Assembly (NCBI GenBank): GCA_014656175.1
Contig: BNBX01000001.1
Location: forward strand, 372,001 to 436,000
Direction: 5' to 3'
Length of the DNA stretch: 64,000 bases
From: Streptomyces werraensis
Lineage (GTDB): Bacteria > Actinomycetota > Actinomycetes > Streptomycetales > Streptomycetaceae
The notes beneath the pieces are model-generated. The model did no database searches. It saw nothing but the letters and a program-made list of their open reading frames with translations, and was not told the DNA's origin. The position numbers and the translations under genes were made by a program. Within the stretch, counting starts at the first letter, position 1. Each line of letters opens with the position of its first letter. Below are positions 53,342-62,322 of the stretch, piece by piece.

Positions 53342-54792
53342 GTGGCCCTGCTTTCACGGTCGGAGGTGTCGGCCGCGGGCACGGGTACGCCGCCCGTGTC
53401 CGCGAGAGCGTCGGGGACGAGGTCGAGGTCCGCGTGCGCCGGGTCCCGCGGGGCCGGGCCCGGCGCACGGACGGCCGTGTCCCGGCCGGCGCGGGCGGTC
53501 TCGATGGCCTCGCGGTAGCGGGCGACGGTGCCCTCGGCGGCGCGCGCCCAGGTGAAGTTGGCCAGTACGCGGTCGCGTCCGGCGGCGCCGAGGCGGGCAC
53601 GCAGTTCGCCGTCGCCGAGGAGCCGGGTGAGCGCGGCGGCCAGGGCGCCCGCGTCGCCGGGCGGCACGGCCAGACAGGTCTCCCCGTCGCGTCCGGCGAC
53701 CTCGGGGATGGCGCCGCCGGTGGTGGCGACCAGCGGGGTGCCGGTGGCCATGGCCTCGGCGGCAGGGAGGGAGAAGCCCTCGTAGAGCGACGGCACGCAG
53801 GCGACCTGCGCGGAGCGGACCAGGTCGACGAGTTCGGCGTCGGAGATGCCCTTGACGAACTCGACGGCGCCCTCGAGGCCGTAGCGCTCCATCGCCTGGG
53901 CGACGGGGCCCTCGGTGGGGCGCTTGCCGACCACGACGAGGTGGGCGTCGGGCTGTTCGGCGCGCACCTTGGCGAGCGCCTCGACGAGGAAGACGAGGCC
54001 CTTCAGCGGCACGTCGGCGCTGGAGGTGGTGACGATCCGGCCCGGGACGACCGCGACGGACGGGTCCGGGGAGAACAGGTCGGTGTCGGCGCCGATGTGG
54101 ACGACGTGGATGCGGTCGGGCCGGACGCCGAGGTCCTCGACGATCTCGGCGCGGGAGCTGCCGGAGACGGTGAGCACGGACGGCAGCCGGCGCGCGACGC
54201 GCTTCTGCATGCGGGTGAACGCGTACCAGCGGCGCACCGACATCCGGCGCTTCCAGTCCTCGGCGGCGTCCAGTTCGAGGCGGCGGTCGACGGTGATGGG
54301 GTGGTGGACGGTGGTCACCAGGGGCGCGCCGAGGTCGCCGAGCAGTCCGTAGCCGAGGGTCTGGTTGTCGTGGACGACGTCGAAGTCGCCGCGCCGGGCA
54401 CGCAGATGGCGGCGGGCGCGCAGCGAGAAGGTCAGCGGCTCGGGGAAGCCGCCGGTCCACATGGTGCCGACCTCGAGGGCGTCGACCCAGTCGCGGAACT
54501 CGTCGCGTTTCGGGGTGCGGAAGGGGTCCGGCTGCCGGTAGAGGTCGAGGCTGGGCAGCTCGGTGAGGCTCAGCCCGTCGTACCCCTCGTCGAGCACCGG
54601 GTAGGGCTGGGCGCCGATGACCTCGACGCGGTGCCCCAGCCGGGCCAGTTCACGGGAGAGATGGCGCACGTAGACGCCCTGGCCGCCGCAGAACGGGTTT
54701 CCCTTGTAGGTGAGGAGCGCGATGCGGAGCGGTCGCGAGCCGTCGGATGCGGGGCCTGCCGAGGGCCCGGCCTGACTGGCCTCAGCGGTCAC
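53335..54792 (-). CDS. GT4-family glycosyltransferase
   Basis: The 485-residue protein has a GT-B fold with N-terminal LLTYKGNPFCGGQGVYVRHL and C-terminal SLYEGFSLPAAEAMATGTPLV, including the EX7E motif. It transfers a nucleotide sugar to an unknown acceptor. GTG 54792 is chosen with a G-rich site 7 nt upstream. It heads the glycosyltransferase-methyltransferase-toroid operon under a KstR-like palindrome. Confidence 0.93.
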   Translation of the reverse strand: MTAEASQAGPSAGPASDGSRPLRIALLTYKGNPFCGGQGVYVRHLSRELARLGHRVEVIGAQPYPVLDEGYDGLSLTELPSLDLYRQPDPFRTPKRDEFRDWVDALEVGTMWTGGFPEPLTFSLRARRHLRARRGDFDVVHDNQTLGYGLLGDLGAPLVTTVHHPITVDRRLELDAAEDWKRRMSVRRWYAFTRMQKRVARRLPSVLTVSGSSRAEIVEDLGVRPDRIHVVHIGADTDLFSPDPSVAVVPGRIVTTSSADVPLKGLVFLVEALAKVRAEQPDAHLVVVGKRPTEGPVAQAMERYGLEGAVEFVKGISDAELVDLVRSAQVACVPSLYEGFSLPAAEAMATGTPLVATTGGAIPEVAGRDGETCLAVPPGDAGALAAALTRLLGDGELRARLGAAGRDRVLANFTWARAAEGTVARYREAIETARAGRDTAVRAPGPAPRDPAHADLDLVPDALADTGGVPVPAADTSDRESRATC

Positions 54793-54847
54793 TCTGGGAC
54801 CCCCTTCTGCCTGCACTGTCCCGCGACAGTACGACGGGACGCCGATC

Positions 54848-54861
54848 TAGAACAAGTTTCA
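54848..54861. promoter_or_regulatory. KstR-type operator
   Basis: TAGAACAAGTTTCA matches the KstR consensus TAGAACANGTTCTA at most positions. It lies in the divergent region between the glycosyltransferase operon (start 54792) and the KstR-like TetR gene (start 55000). Confidence 0.65.
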
Positions 54862-54999
54862 GAGTTGATCGTTCGGAGGATCCGAATCTACCGGCAGGTA
54901 AGAACGCCGGCAGCGGTGGATCAGGTGATTCACGCCACGGCGGACGCCGTGCCATGCTGTCCGATCATCGATCCTCACCGACTGTCACGGACGGGACCC

Positions 55000-55644
55000 A
55001 TGCCCGCGGATGCCCACAGGACCAAGGCGGCGCCGGACGCCGGGCGCGCCGAGCCGGCCTCCCCGCTCACGGAGCGGCAGGAGGCGCGGCGCCGGCGCAT
55101 TCTCGAGGCGTGCGCGCGGCTGGCCTCGAGGGGCGGTTTCGACGCGGTGCAGATGCGTGAGGTCGCGGAGTCCTCGCAGGTGGCGCTGGGCACGCTGTAC
55201 CGGTACTTCCCGTCGAAGATCCATCTGCTGGTGGCGACGATGCAGGACCAGCTGGAGCATCTGCACGCGACGCTGCGCAAGAAGCCCCCGGCCGGCGAGA
55301 CGGCGGCGGAGCGGGCCGCCGGGACGCTGATGCGCGCGTTCCGCGCGCTGCAGCGGGACCCGCTGCTGGCGGACGCGATGGTGCGGGCGCTGACGTTCGC
55401 GGACCGCAGTGTGAGCGCGGAGGTGGAGCAGGTCTTCCGGCGGACGACGGCGATCGTCCTGGACGCGACGGACCTGACCGACCCGACGCCCGAACAGTTG
55501 TCGGCGGTGCGGGTGATCGGGCACACCTGGCACTCGACGCTGATCACCTGGCTGTCGGGGCGGGCCTCCATCGAGCAGGTGGCCGTGGACATCGAAACGG
55601 TGTGCCGGCTGATCGACCTGACCGCTGCGCCGCGGGTGCCGTGA
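55000..55644 (+). CDS. KstR-like TetR-family regulator
   Basis: The 214-residue repressor has the TetR helix-turn-helix FDAVQMREVAESSQVALGTLYRYFPSK, very like mycobacterial KstR, and a ligand domain with RDPLLADAMVRALTFAD. KstR represses sterol or related lipid catabolism and responds to acyl-CoA ligands. The nearby palindrome suggests autoregulation and control of the divergent operon. Confidence 0.88.
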   Translation: MPADAHRTKAAPDAGRAEPASPLTERQEARRRRILEACARLASRGGFDAVQMREVAESSQVALGTLYRYFPSKIHLLVATMQDQLEHLHATLRKKPPAGETAAERAAGTLMRAFRALQRDPLLADAMVRALTFADRSVSAEVEQVFRRTTAIVLDATDLTDPTPEQLSAVRVIGHTWHSTLITWLSGRASIEQVAVDIETVCRLIDLTAAPRVP

Positions 55645-55717
55645 CCCCCGTCACCTCGCGCCTGTGCGCCTCTCCTCACGCCCGCGGCCGCCCCGGACAC
55701 CCGTTCTACGGGCGGGT

Positions 55718-55880
55718 AGAGTGGCCGCGTCGTTTCACACCCGTACGGGGGGAAGCCGGTGCGAATCCGGCGCTGACCCGCAACCGTGAGCCGTCGTGGA
55801 GACGGTGAGCCGGAATGCCCCGCACGGATCGTGACCGGCTCACGTGCCCGGCGTCCCGCCGGCGCACGGGCACCGTCGAG
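55718..55880 (+). ncRNA. Cobalamin riboswitch
   Basis: The B12-box core GAAGCCGGTGCGAATCCGG is at 55752-55770, followed by CGCTGACCCGCAACCGTGAG (55771-55790) and the GAGCCGGAATGCC segment. Downstream GTGCCCG and CGGGCAC (about 55844-55873) can form the expression-platform hairpin. With AdoCbl bound it should shut off the five downstream genes. The limits are approximate. Confidence 0.93.
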
Positions 55881-55950
55881 GTTTACGGAGCCGAGCCGCC
55901 GGGGTGTCCCGCGCTGCCCGGCCCTCTGCAGGGAGAGGCACCCGCCCGTC

Positions 55951-57171
55951 ATGAACGTCCGCCGCAGCGCAGCGGTGCTGGCCGCCGTCGCCGTCCTCGG
56001 CGCCGCCGCACCGGCCGCAGCCGACTCGTCCCCGTCGCCGACCCCGCAGGCGCTGCCGTCCGCGCTGTACGGCGACACCGACCCGCAGTACGACGGGGTG
56101 TGGCGCCAGTCGCTCGCCCTGCTCGCCCAGCACGCCGCGGGCGTCGAGCCGCCGAAGGCCGCCGTCGGCTGGCTGACCGGCCAGCAGTGCGCCGACGGCT
56201 CCTTCGCGCCGTTCCGCGCCGACCCGTCCGCCGCCTGTGACGCGAAGACCATGGTCGACACCAACCAGACCGCCGCCGCCGTGCAGGCGCTCGCCGCGCT
56301 CGGCGGCCACGACGCGGTCACGGACAAGGCCGTCGGCTGGCTGAAGTCCGTGCAGAACAAGGACGGCGGCTGGGGCTACACCGCGGGCAGCCCCAGCGAC
56401 ACCAACTCCACCTCGGTCGTCGTCGGCGCGCTCGCCGCCGCCGGTGAGAAGCCGGACGAGGTGAGGAAGGGCGGCAGGTCCCCCTACGACGCGCTGCTCG
56501 GCCTGGAGCTGCCCTGCACCGGCAAGGGCGCGGGCGCGTTCGCGTACCAGCCGGAGAAGGACGGCTCGCTGACCGCCAACGCGGACGCGACGGCGGCGGG
56601 CGTGCTCGGCGCGCTCGGCCGGGGTCTGCTGGTCGAGCCCGGCAAGGGCGACGGCGCCGCCGCCGGCTCCTGCGTGAAGGCGGCCACCCCTGAGCAGGCC
56701 GCCGCGAACGGCGCCGCGCACCTGGCCGGCGCGCTCGCCGCCAAGGGGTATCTGCTCGCCGCGACGCCCGGCGCCGAGGACCAGCCGGACGTCGGCAACA
56801 CCGCCGACGCGGTGGTCGCCCTCGCCGCCCAGGGGGAGACGGCGCAGGCGGAGAAGTCGTACGCCTGGCTGGAGGAGAACGCCGCCGACTGGGCGGCGCA
56901 GAGCGGGCCCGCCGCCTACGCGCAGCTGATCCTCGCCGCCCACGCGACCGGCGCGGACCCGCGCGACTTCGGCGGCACGGACCTGGTGAAGCAGCTCCAG
57001 GCCGCCGGCCCCGCCGCACCCGGGAAGACCACGAAGGCGGAGGACGAGGCCGAGGACGAGAAGGACTCGGACTCCCCGTTCGGCGTGTGGTGGTTCGTCG
57101 GCGTCTGCCTGGTCGCGGGCATCGGCATCGGTTTCCTGATCAGCAACCGCACCAAGAGGCAGCAGCCGTGA
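55951..57171 (+). CDS. Secreted, membrane-anchored alpha-toroid protein (prenyltransferase-repeat)
   Basis: The 406-residue protein has a signal peptide (1-25), helical-hairpin repeats with TGQQCADGSFAPF, TNQTAAAVQALAALGG and VQNKDGGWGY, and a C-terminal charged linker plus membrane helix (about 375-398). The fold is that of the alpha6/alpha6 toroid, also found in transcobalamin and intrinsic factor. A cobalamin riboswitch controls it and an ECF transporter follows, so a surface cobalamin-capture role is inferred. Confidence 0.85.
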   Translation: MNVRRSAAVLAAVAVLGAAAPAAADSSPSPTPQALPSALYGDTDPQYDGVWRQSLALLAQHAAGVEPPKAAVGWLTGQQCADGSFAPFRADPSAACDAKTMVDTNQTAAAVQALAALGGHDAVTDKAVGWLKSVQNKDGGWGYTAGSPSDTNSTSVVVGALAAAGEKPDEVRKGGRSPYDALLGLELPCTGKGAGAFAYQPEKDGSLTANADATAAGVLGALGRGLLVEPGKGDGAAAGSCVKAATPEQAAANGAAHLAGALAAKGYLLAATPGAEDQPDVGNTADAVVALAAQGETAQAEKSYAWLEENAADWAAQSGPAAYAQLILAAHATGADPRDFGGTDLVKQLQAAGPAAPGKTTKAEDEAEDEKDSDSPFGVWWFVGVCLVAGIGIGFLISNRTKRQQP

Positions 57172-57839
57172 TCCGCCGCTTCGCCGTGCTGTTCCTGGCC
57201 GCGCTCCTGCCGCTGTCGGCGGGCGCCGGCCAGGCCCACGCAGCCGGGTACCGCTACTGGTCCTTCTGGGAGCGGGACGGCTCGGCGTGGACGTACGCCA
57301 CCGTGGGCCCGTCGCTGGCGCGTCCCGCGGACGGCGACGTCCAGGGCTTCCGCTTCTCGGTCAGCGAGGACTCGGGCGACGCGGCCAAGCCGCGCGGCGC
57401 CGCCGGCTTCGACACGATCTGCGCGAGGACGCCCGCGAAGGACGGCACCAAGCGGGTGGCGCTGGTGATCGACTTCGGCACGCCCGCCGACGCCCCGTCC
57501 GGGGAGAAGCCGCCGGCCGGCCGCACGGCCTGCGCGCAGGTGGCGGAGGACGCCACGACGGCGGAGGCGCTGGCCTCGGTCGCCGAGCCTCTGCGCTACG
57601 ACAGCAACGCGCTGCTGTGCGCGATCGCCGGCTATCCGGCGAAGGGCTGCGGCGAGCAGGTCGCCACGGGCGGGAAGGAGTCGTCGCCCGCGGAGAGCGC
57701 CGAGACCGCCGGGACCGCCGAAGAGGCCTCCGCGCAGGACGACGGCGGCTCCGGTCCCTCCGTGGGGCTGATCGCGGGCGCGGCGGTGGTGGCCGTGCTG
57801 GGCGCCGCCGCCGTCTGGCAGGTCCGTCGCCGTGCGTGA
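57168..57839 (+). CDS. SCO2322-family secreted anchored protein
   Basis: The 223-residue protein has a signal peptide (1-25), a beta-rich domain (about 27-165) with four or more cysteines (TICARTP, TACAQV, LLCAIAGYPAKGCG) and a C-terminal membrane helix followed by RRR. It overlaps the toroid gene by GTGA and cbiQ by 8 nt. The block TAEALASVAEPLRYDSNALL looks like the DUF4430 beta domain of transcobalamin-like proteins, which is inference. Confidence 0.8.
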   Translation: MIRRFAVLFLAALLPLSAGAGQAHAAGYRYWSFWERDGSAWTYATVGPSLARPADGDVQGFRFSVSEDSGDAAKPRGAAGFDTICARTPAKDGTKRVALVIDFGTPADAPSGEKPPAGRTACAQVAEDATTAEALASVAEPLRYDSNALLCAIAGYPAKGCGEQVATGGKESSPAESAETAGTAEEASAQDDGGSGPSVGLIAGAAVVAVLGAAAVWQVRRRA

Positions 57840-59013
57840 GGCACGCGGCTCCGAGCGTCCGGGTCTCGCCCGGCCGCGCCCGGAGCGGGGGACGCCGCCC
57901 GCCGGCGTCCCCGTCCCGCGCTCGCGCCGCGCGCTGCACCCCGGCGCGTGGTGGCTGTGGGCCCTGGCGCTGGGCACCGCGGCCACCCGCACCACCAATC
58001 CGCTCCTGCTCGCCCTGCTGATCACCGTCTCCGGATACGTCGTGGCCGTCCGCCGCCCGCACACGCCGTGGGCCCGCTCCTACGGCGCCTTCGTCAAGCT
58101 CGCCGCCGCCGTGCTGCTGCTGCGGCTCGCCTTCGCGGTCGTCCTGGGCTCGCCGATCCCCGGCACCCACACCCTGTTCACGCTGCCCGAGGTGCCGCTG
58201 CCCGACTGGGCGCAGGGCATCCGCCTGGGCGGCCGGGTCACCGCGGAGGGCCTCACCTTCGCCCTCTACGACGCGCTGCGCCTGGCCGCGCTGCTGATCT
58301 GCGTGGGCGCCGCGAACGCCCTGGCCAGCCCGTCCCGCCTGCTGAAGTCGCTGCCCGGCGCCCTGTACGAGCTGGGCGTGGCCGTGGTGGTGGCGCTGAC
58401 CTTCGCGCCGAACCTGATCGCCGACGTACGGCGGCTGCGGGCGGCCCGCCGGCTGCGGGGCCGCCCCGACAAGGGCGTGCGCGGTCTGGTGCAGGTGGGC
58501 CTGCCGGTCCTCGAGGGCGCGCTGGAGCGGTCGGTGTCCCTGGCCGCCGCGATGGACGCGCGCGGATACGGCCGTACCGCCGAGGTGCCGCCCGCAGTGC
58601 GGCGCACCACCGCCGCCCTCACGCTCGGCGGTCTGCTGGGCGTGTGCGCGGGGACGTACGGGCTGCTCACCGCCGCGGGCGGCAGTTACGGGCTGCCCGT
58701 GCTGCTGGCGGGTCTGGCGTCGGCGCTCGCGGGCCTCCGGCTCGGCGGGCGGCGCACCCTGCGCACCCGCTACCGTCCGGACCCGTGGGACGCCCGCGCC
58801 TGGCTGGTCTCCGCGTCCGGCGCCGCCGTGGCGGCCCTCCTGATCGTGGCCGGCTCGCTGGACCCCGGGGCGCTCAGGCCCGGTGTGGTCCCGCTGGAGC
58901 CGCCCACCCTGCCCCTGTGGCCGGCGGCGGCCGTGCTGCTCGGACTGCTGCCCGCCTTCGTCACCCCCGCCCCCGAGGCGGCCCGCGACCCCCGCAAGGA
59001 GCCGACGACGTGA
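57832..59013 (+). CDS. ECF transporter T component (CbiQ family)
   Basis: The 393-residue membrane protein has an N-terminal charged extension, several membrane helices and the coupling motif pair ERSVSLAAAMDARGYG. It joins the ATPase to the S component. GTG 57832 lies inside the end of the previous gene. Confidence 0.92.
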   Translation: MREARGSERPGLARPRPERGTPPAGVPVPRSRRALHPGAWWLWALALGTAATRTTNPLLLALLITVSGYVVAVRRPHTPWARSYGAFVKLAAAVLLLRLAFAVVLGSPIPGTHTLFTLPEVPLPDWAQGIRLGGRVTAEGLTFALYDALRLAALLICVGAANALASPSRLLKSLPGALYELGVAVVVALTFAPNLIADVRRLRAARRLRGRPDKGVRGLVQVGLPVLEGALERSVSLAAAMDARGYGRTAEVPPAVRRTTAALTLGGLLGVCAGTYGLLTAAGGSYGLPVLLAGLASALAGLRLGGRRTLRTRYRPDPWDARAWLVSASGAAVAALLIVAGSLDPGALRPGVVPLEPPTLPLWPAAAVLLGLLPAFVTPAPEAARDPRKEPTT

Positions 59014-60674
59014 TCCGCTTCGAGAACGTGTCGGTGACCTACGACGGCGCGGCGCGGCCCGCCGTGCGGGACGTCGACCTGGAGGTGCCCGAGGGCGAAC
59101 TGGTGCTGGTGGTCGGCCCGTCCGGCGTCGGCAAGTCGACGGTGCTGGGCGCGGTCAGCGGACTGGTGCCGCACTTCACCGGCGGCACCCTGCACGGCCG
59201 GGTGACGGTCGCCGGCCGCGACACCCGCACCCACAAGCCGCGCGAACTCGCCGACGTGGTGGGCACGGTGGGCCAGGACCCGCTGTCCCACTTCGTGACG
59301 GACACCGTGGAGGACGAACTCGCCTACGGCATGGAGTCGCTGGGCCTGGCGCCGGACGTGATGCGCCGCCGCGTCGAGGAGACCCTCGACCTGCTGGGCC
59401 TGGCCGGCCTGCGGGACCGGCACATCTCCACGCTGTCCGGCGGCCAGCGGCAGCGGGTGGCCATCGGCTCGGTCCTCACCCCGCACCCGAAGGTGCTGGT
59501 CCTGGACGAGCCGACGTCCGCCCTGGACCCGGCGGCCGCCGAGGAGGTCCTCGCGGTCCTCCAGCGCCTGGTGCACGACCTGGGCACCACGGTCCTGATG
59601 GCCGAGCACCGTCTGGAGCGGGTCGTGCAGTACGCCGATCAGGTCGTGCTGATGCCGGGCCCCGGCGAGCGGCCCTGGACGGGCGCCCCGGCGGAGGTCA
59701 TGGCGGTGTCCCCGGTGTGCCCGCCGGTGGTCGAGCTGGGCCGCCTGGCCGGCTGGTCCCCGCTGCCCCTGACGGTCCGCGACGCCCGCCGCAGGGCGGC
59801 CCCGCTGCGGGACCGCCTGGAGGGCAGGGGACCCGGGCGGGACACCGCCGCTCCCCGGACGGCTCCCCCGGCGAAGCGTCTCCTCGGACGGGCGAGGAAG
59901 CAGACCGACGGCGCTCCCGGGCCGGTGGCCGAGGTGCGGTCCCTCGCGGTCCGCCGGGACCGGGTGCAGGCGCTGACCCGGGTGGACCTCACGGTGTCGC
60001 CCGGTGAGACGGTCGCGCTCATGGGCCGCAACGGCGCCGGCAAGTCGACGCTGCTCGGCGCGCTGGTGGGGCTGGTCGCCCCGGCGTCCGGGTCGGTCCG
60101 CACCGGCGGCGCGGTCCCGCACCGCACCCGCCCCCGCGATCTGGTCCGCAGGGTCGGCCTGGTCCCGCAGGAGCCGCGTGACCTGCTGTACGCGGACACG
60201 GTGGCGGCGGAGTGCGCGGCCGCCGACCGGGACGCGGAGGCGGAGCCCGGCACCTGCCGTGCGCTGCTCGCCGAGCTGCTGCCGTCGGTGGCGGACGACA
60301 TGCACCCCCGCGACCTGTCCGAGGGGCAGCGGCTCACGCTCGCCCTCGCGGTGGTGCTCACGGCCCGGCCGCCCCTGCTGCTGCTCGACGAGCCGACGCG
60401 CGGCCTGGACTACGCGGCGAAGGCACGGCTGACGGCGATTCTGCGCCGGCTGGCCGCCGAGGGCCACGCCATCGTCCTGGCCACGCACGACGTGGAACTG
60501 GCGGCGGAGCTGGCGCACCGGGTGGTGCTGCTCGCCGAGGGCGAGGTGATCGCGGACGGCCCGTCGGCGGAGGTGGTCGTGGCGTCCCCGGCGTTCGCGC
60601 CGCAGGTGGCGAAGATCCTGGCGCCGCAGCCCTGGCTCACGGTCTCCCAGGTGAAGGAGGCGCTGGAGCGATGA
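59010..60674 (+). CDS. ECF transporter duplicated ATPase (CbiO-like fusion)
   Basis: The 554-residue protein has two ABC domains. The first has GPSGVGKST, LSGGQRQR and VLVLDEPTSALDP. The second has GRNGAGKST, a signature altered to LSEGQRLT and LLLLDEPTRGLD. It energises vitamin uptake. The linker (about 265-310) is disordered and Arg/Pro-rich. It overlaps cbiQ by 4 nt. Confidence 0.94.
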   Translation: MIRFENVSVTYDGAARPAVRDVDLEVPEGELVLVVGPSGVGKSTVLGAVSGLVPHFTGGTLHGRVTVAGRDTRTHKPRELADVVGTVGQDPLSHFVTDTVEDELAYGMESLGLAPDVMRRRVEETLDLLGLAGLRDRHISTLSGGQRQRVAIGSVLTPHPKVLVLDEPTSALDPAAAEEVLAVLQRLVHDLGTTVLMAEHRLERVVQYADQVVLMPGPGERPWTGAPAEVMAVSPVCPPVVELGRLAGWSPLPLTVRDARRRAAPLRDRLEGRGPGRDTAAPRTAPPAKRLLGRARKQTDGAPGPVAEVRSLAVRRDRVQALTRVDLTVSPGETVALMGRNGAGKSTLLGALVGLVAPASGSVRTGGAVPHRTRPRDLVRRVGLVPQEPRDLLYADTVAAECAAADRDAEAEPGTCRALLAELLPSVADDMHPRDLSEGQRLTLALAVVLTARPPLLLLDEPTRGLDYAAKARLTAILRRLAAEGHAIVLATHDVELAAELAHRVVLLAEGEVIADGPSAEVVVASPAFAPQVAKILAPQPWLTVSQVKEALER

Positions 60675-61519
60675 GCGCGCCGGCCTCCCCCGCACCGCCC
60701 GTGGACCGCCAGGCCCGCGCCCTGCGTCTCGGCCCCCGCACCTGGCTGGCGCTGGCGCTGGTGAGCGCGGTGGGCGTGGCCGGCTTCGGCTGGCCGTTCC
60801 TCGCCCCGCCCGATTCGGCGGTGAACGCGCACGAGGGCGACGCGCCGTGGCTCTTCGCCGGGCTGCTCGTCCTGCTGGTGGCCGTGGTGGCGGCGGCCCT
60901 GTCGGAGTCGGACCTGGGCGCGAAGGCGGTGGCGATGCTCGGCGTCCTCTCGGCGGCGGGCGCGGCCCTGCGCCCCGTCGGCGCGGGCACGGCCGGTCTG
61001 GAGCCCATGTTCTTCCTGATGGTGCTCAGCGGCCGGGTCCTCGGGCCGGGGTTCGGCTTCGCCCTGGGCTCGGTCACGATGTTCGCGTCGGCGCTGCTCA
61101 CCGGCGGGGTGGGTCCCTGGCTGCCGTTCCAGATGCTGGCGATGGGCTGGTTCACCATGGGAGCGGGCTTCCTGCCGGGCCCCGACCGGCTGCGGGGCCG
61201 CCCGGAGGTGTGGATGCTCGCCGTCTACGGCTTCCTGGCCGCCTTCGCCTACGGCACGGTGATGAACCTGGCGGGCTGGACCTTCATGTCCTCGCTCGCC
61301 TCGAACATCGCGTTCGACGGCGCCGATCCGGTGGCCGCCAACCTGGCCCGCTTCGTCGCGTACTGCCTGGCCACCTCCCTCGGCTGGGATCTGGGGCGGG
61401 CCGTGATCACGGTGGTGCTGACGCTGACCGTCGGCGCCACGGTGCTGCGGGCGCTGCGCCGCGCCACACGCAGGGCCGCCTTCGAGGCGCCGGTCACATT
61501 CGACGACGCCCCTCGGTGA
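60671..61519 (+). CDS. ECF transporter S (substrate-binding) component
   Basis: The 282-residue membrane protein has about six to seven helices, including MFFLMVLSGRVLGPGFGFALG and GVGPWLPFQMLAMGWFTMGAG, as in S components. Overlap with the ATPase (ATGA) and the upstream B12 riboswitch make cobalamin or a precursor the likely substrate. Confidence 0.88.
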   Translation: MSAPASPAPPVDRQARALRLGPRTWLALALVSAVGVAGFGWPFLAPPDSAVNAHEGDAPWLFAGLLVLLVAVVAAALSESDLGAKAVAMLGVLSAAGAALRPVGAGTAGLEPMFFLMVLSGRVLGPGFGFALGSVTMFASALLTGGVGPWLPFQMLAMGWFTMGAGFLPGPDRLRGRPEVWMLAVYGFLAAFAYGTVMNLAGWTFMSSLASNIAFDGADPVAANLARFVAYCLATSLGWDLGRAVITVVLTLTVGATVLRALRRATRRAAFEAPVTFDDAPR

Positions 61520-61827
61520 AGGCGTGTGCGCGCCCTGTGGGCGAGGTGGTGAAGCACCCCACATGACCGGCGTCACATACGAAGGAGGGCCGTAGACCGG
61601 CCGCGCGCCCACTCAAGGCCATCGCGCACCAAAACGGACTTTACGGGAAGAAGGTTACGAACGTCTCCGACGGGCGGTAGTAAAAGGGACCTTTGCGGGC
61701 GATCCGGGGATTTGTTTCTGTGGAGCGGTCGCCGGGCGCCGACGAACCCCACGGGTCGCGGCGCCGACGTATGCCCCCGCCGCACGGTGAGGCCGCGACT
61801 CCCCTGCATCCGACCGAAAGGCCGCCT
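61520..61827. other. Intergenic region upstream of the transglycosylase gene
   Basis: This 308-nt stretch is AT-richer from 61620 to 61720, so a promoter for the secreted lysozyme-like gene is expected. I looked for a c-di-AMP (ydaO) riboswitch, common before Streptomyces wall hydrolases, and did not see its conserved blocks. Confidence 0.5.
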
Positions 61828-62253
61828 GTGTCCGCCGTTTCCCTCCTCCGCTCCGTCGCCACCCCGAAGAAGGCCGTTGTCGGCGCCGCCCTGACGGCCG
61901 CCACGTGCGGCACGCTGATCGCCGCCGCGCCGGCCCAGGCCGCGACCACGGCGGCCCCCACCGCCGCCTCGGCCCAGGCGACCGCGAAGAAGCTGATCGG
62001 CAACTCGGCCGAGTTCCAGTGCTTCTCGAACATCGTGTCGCACGAGAGCGGCTGGAACCCGCAGGCCACCAACGCCTCCAGCGGCGCCTACGGCCTGGTC
62101 CAGGCGCTCCCGGCCTCGAAGATGGCCTCGGCCGGCTCGGACTGGAAGACCAACCCGGCCACCCAGATCAAGTGGGGCCTGGACTACATGAAGGACCGCT
62201 ACGGCAGCGCCTGCGACGCCTGGTCCTTCTGGCAGGCCAACAACTGGTACTGA
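61828..62253 (+). CDS. Secreted SLT-type transglycosylase
   Basis: The 141-residue protein has a signal peptide (about 1-38) and a compact lysozyme-like domain with catalytic E73 in SHESGWNP, then AYGLVQALPASKMASAG and WGLDYMKDRYGS. It cuts peptidoglycan glycan strands outside the cell. GTG 61828 is supported by GAAAGG upstream. Confidence 0.92.
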   Translation: MSAVSLLRSVATPKKAVVGAALTAATCGTLIAAAPAQAATTAAPTAASAQATAKKLIGNSAEFQCFSNIVSHESGWNPQATNASSGAYGLVQALPASKMASAGSDWKTNPATQIKWGLDYMKDRYGSACDAWSFWQANNWY

Positions 62254-62276
62254 CGAGCGAGCGTCACCCTGATACC

Positions 62277-62315
62277 GAAGGCGGCGGCCCCCTGATCCCC
62301 GGGGCCGCCGCCTTC
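62277..62315. terminator. Bidirectional terminator hairpin
   Basis: A 15-bp stem (62277-62291 with 62301-62315) with a 9-nt loop sits between the convergent transglycosylase and maleylpyruvate isomerase-family genes. Confidence 0.88.
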
Positions 62316-62322
62316 GCCCGTC

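Noticed and set aside
61520..61827. A c-di-AMP riboswitch before the transglycosylase
   Set aside because: The conserved ydaO blocks are not visible.
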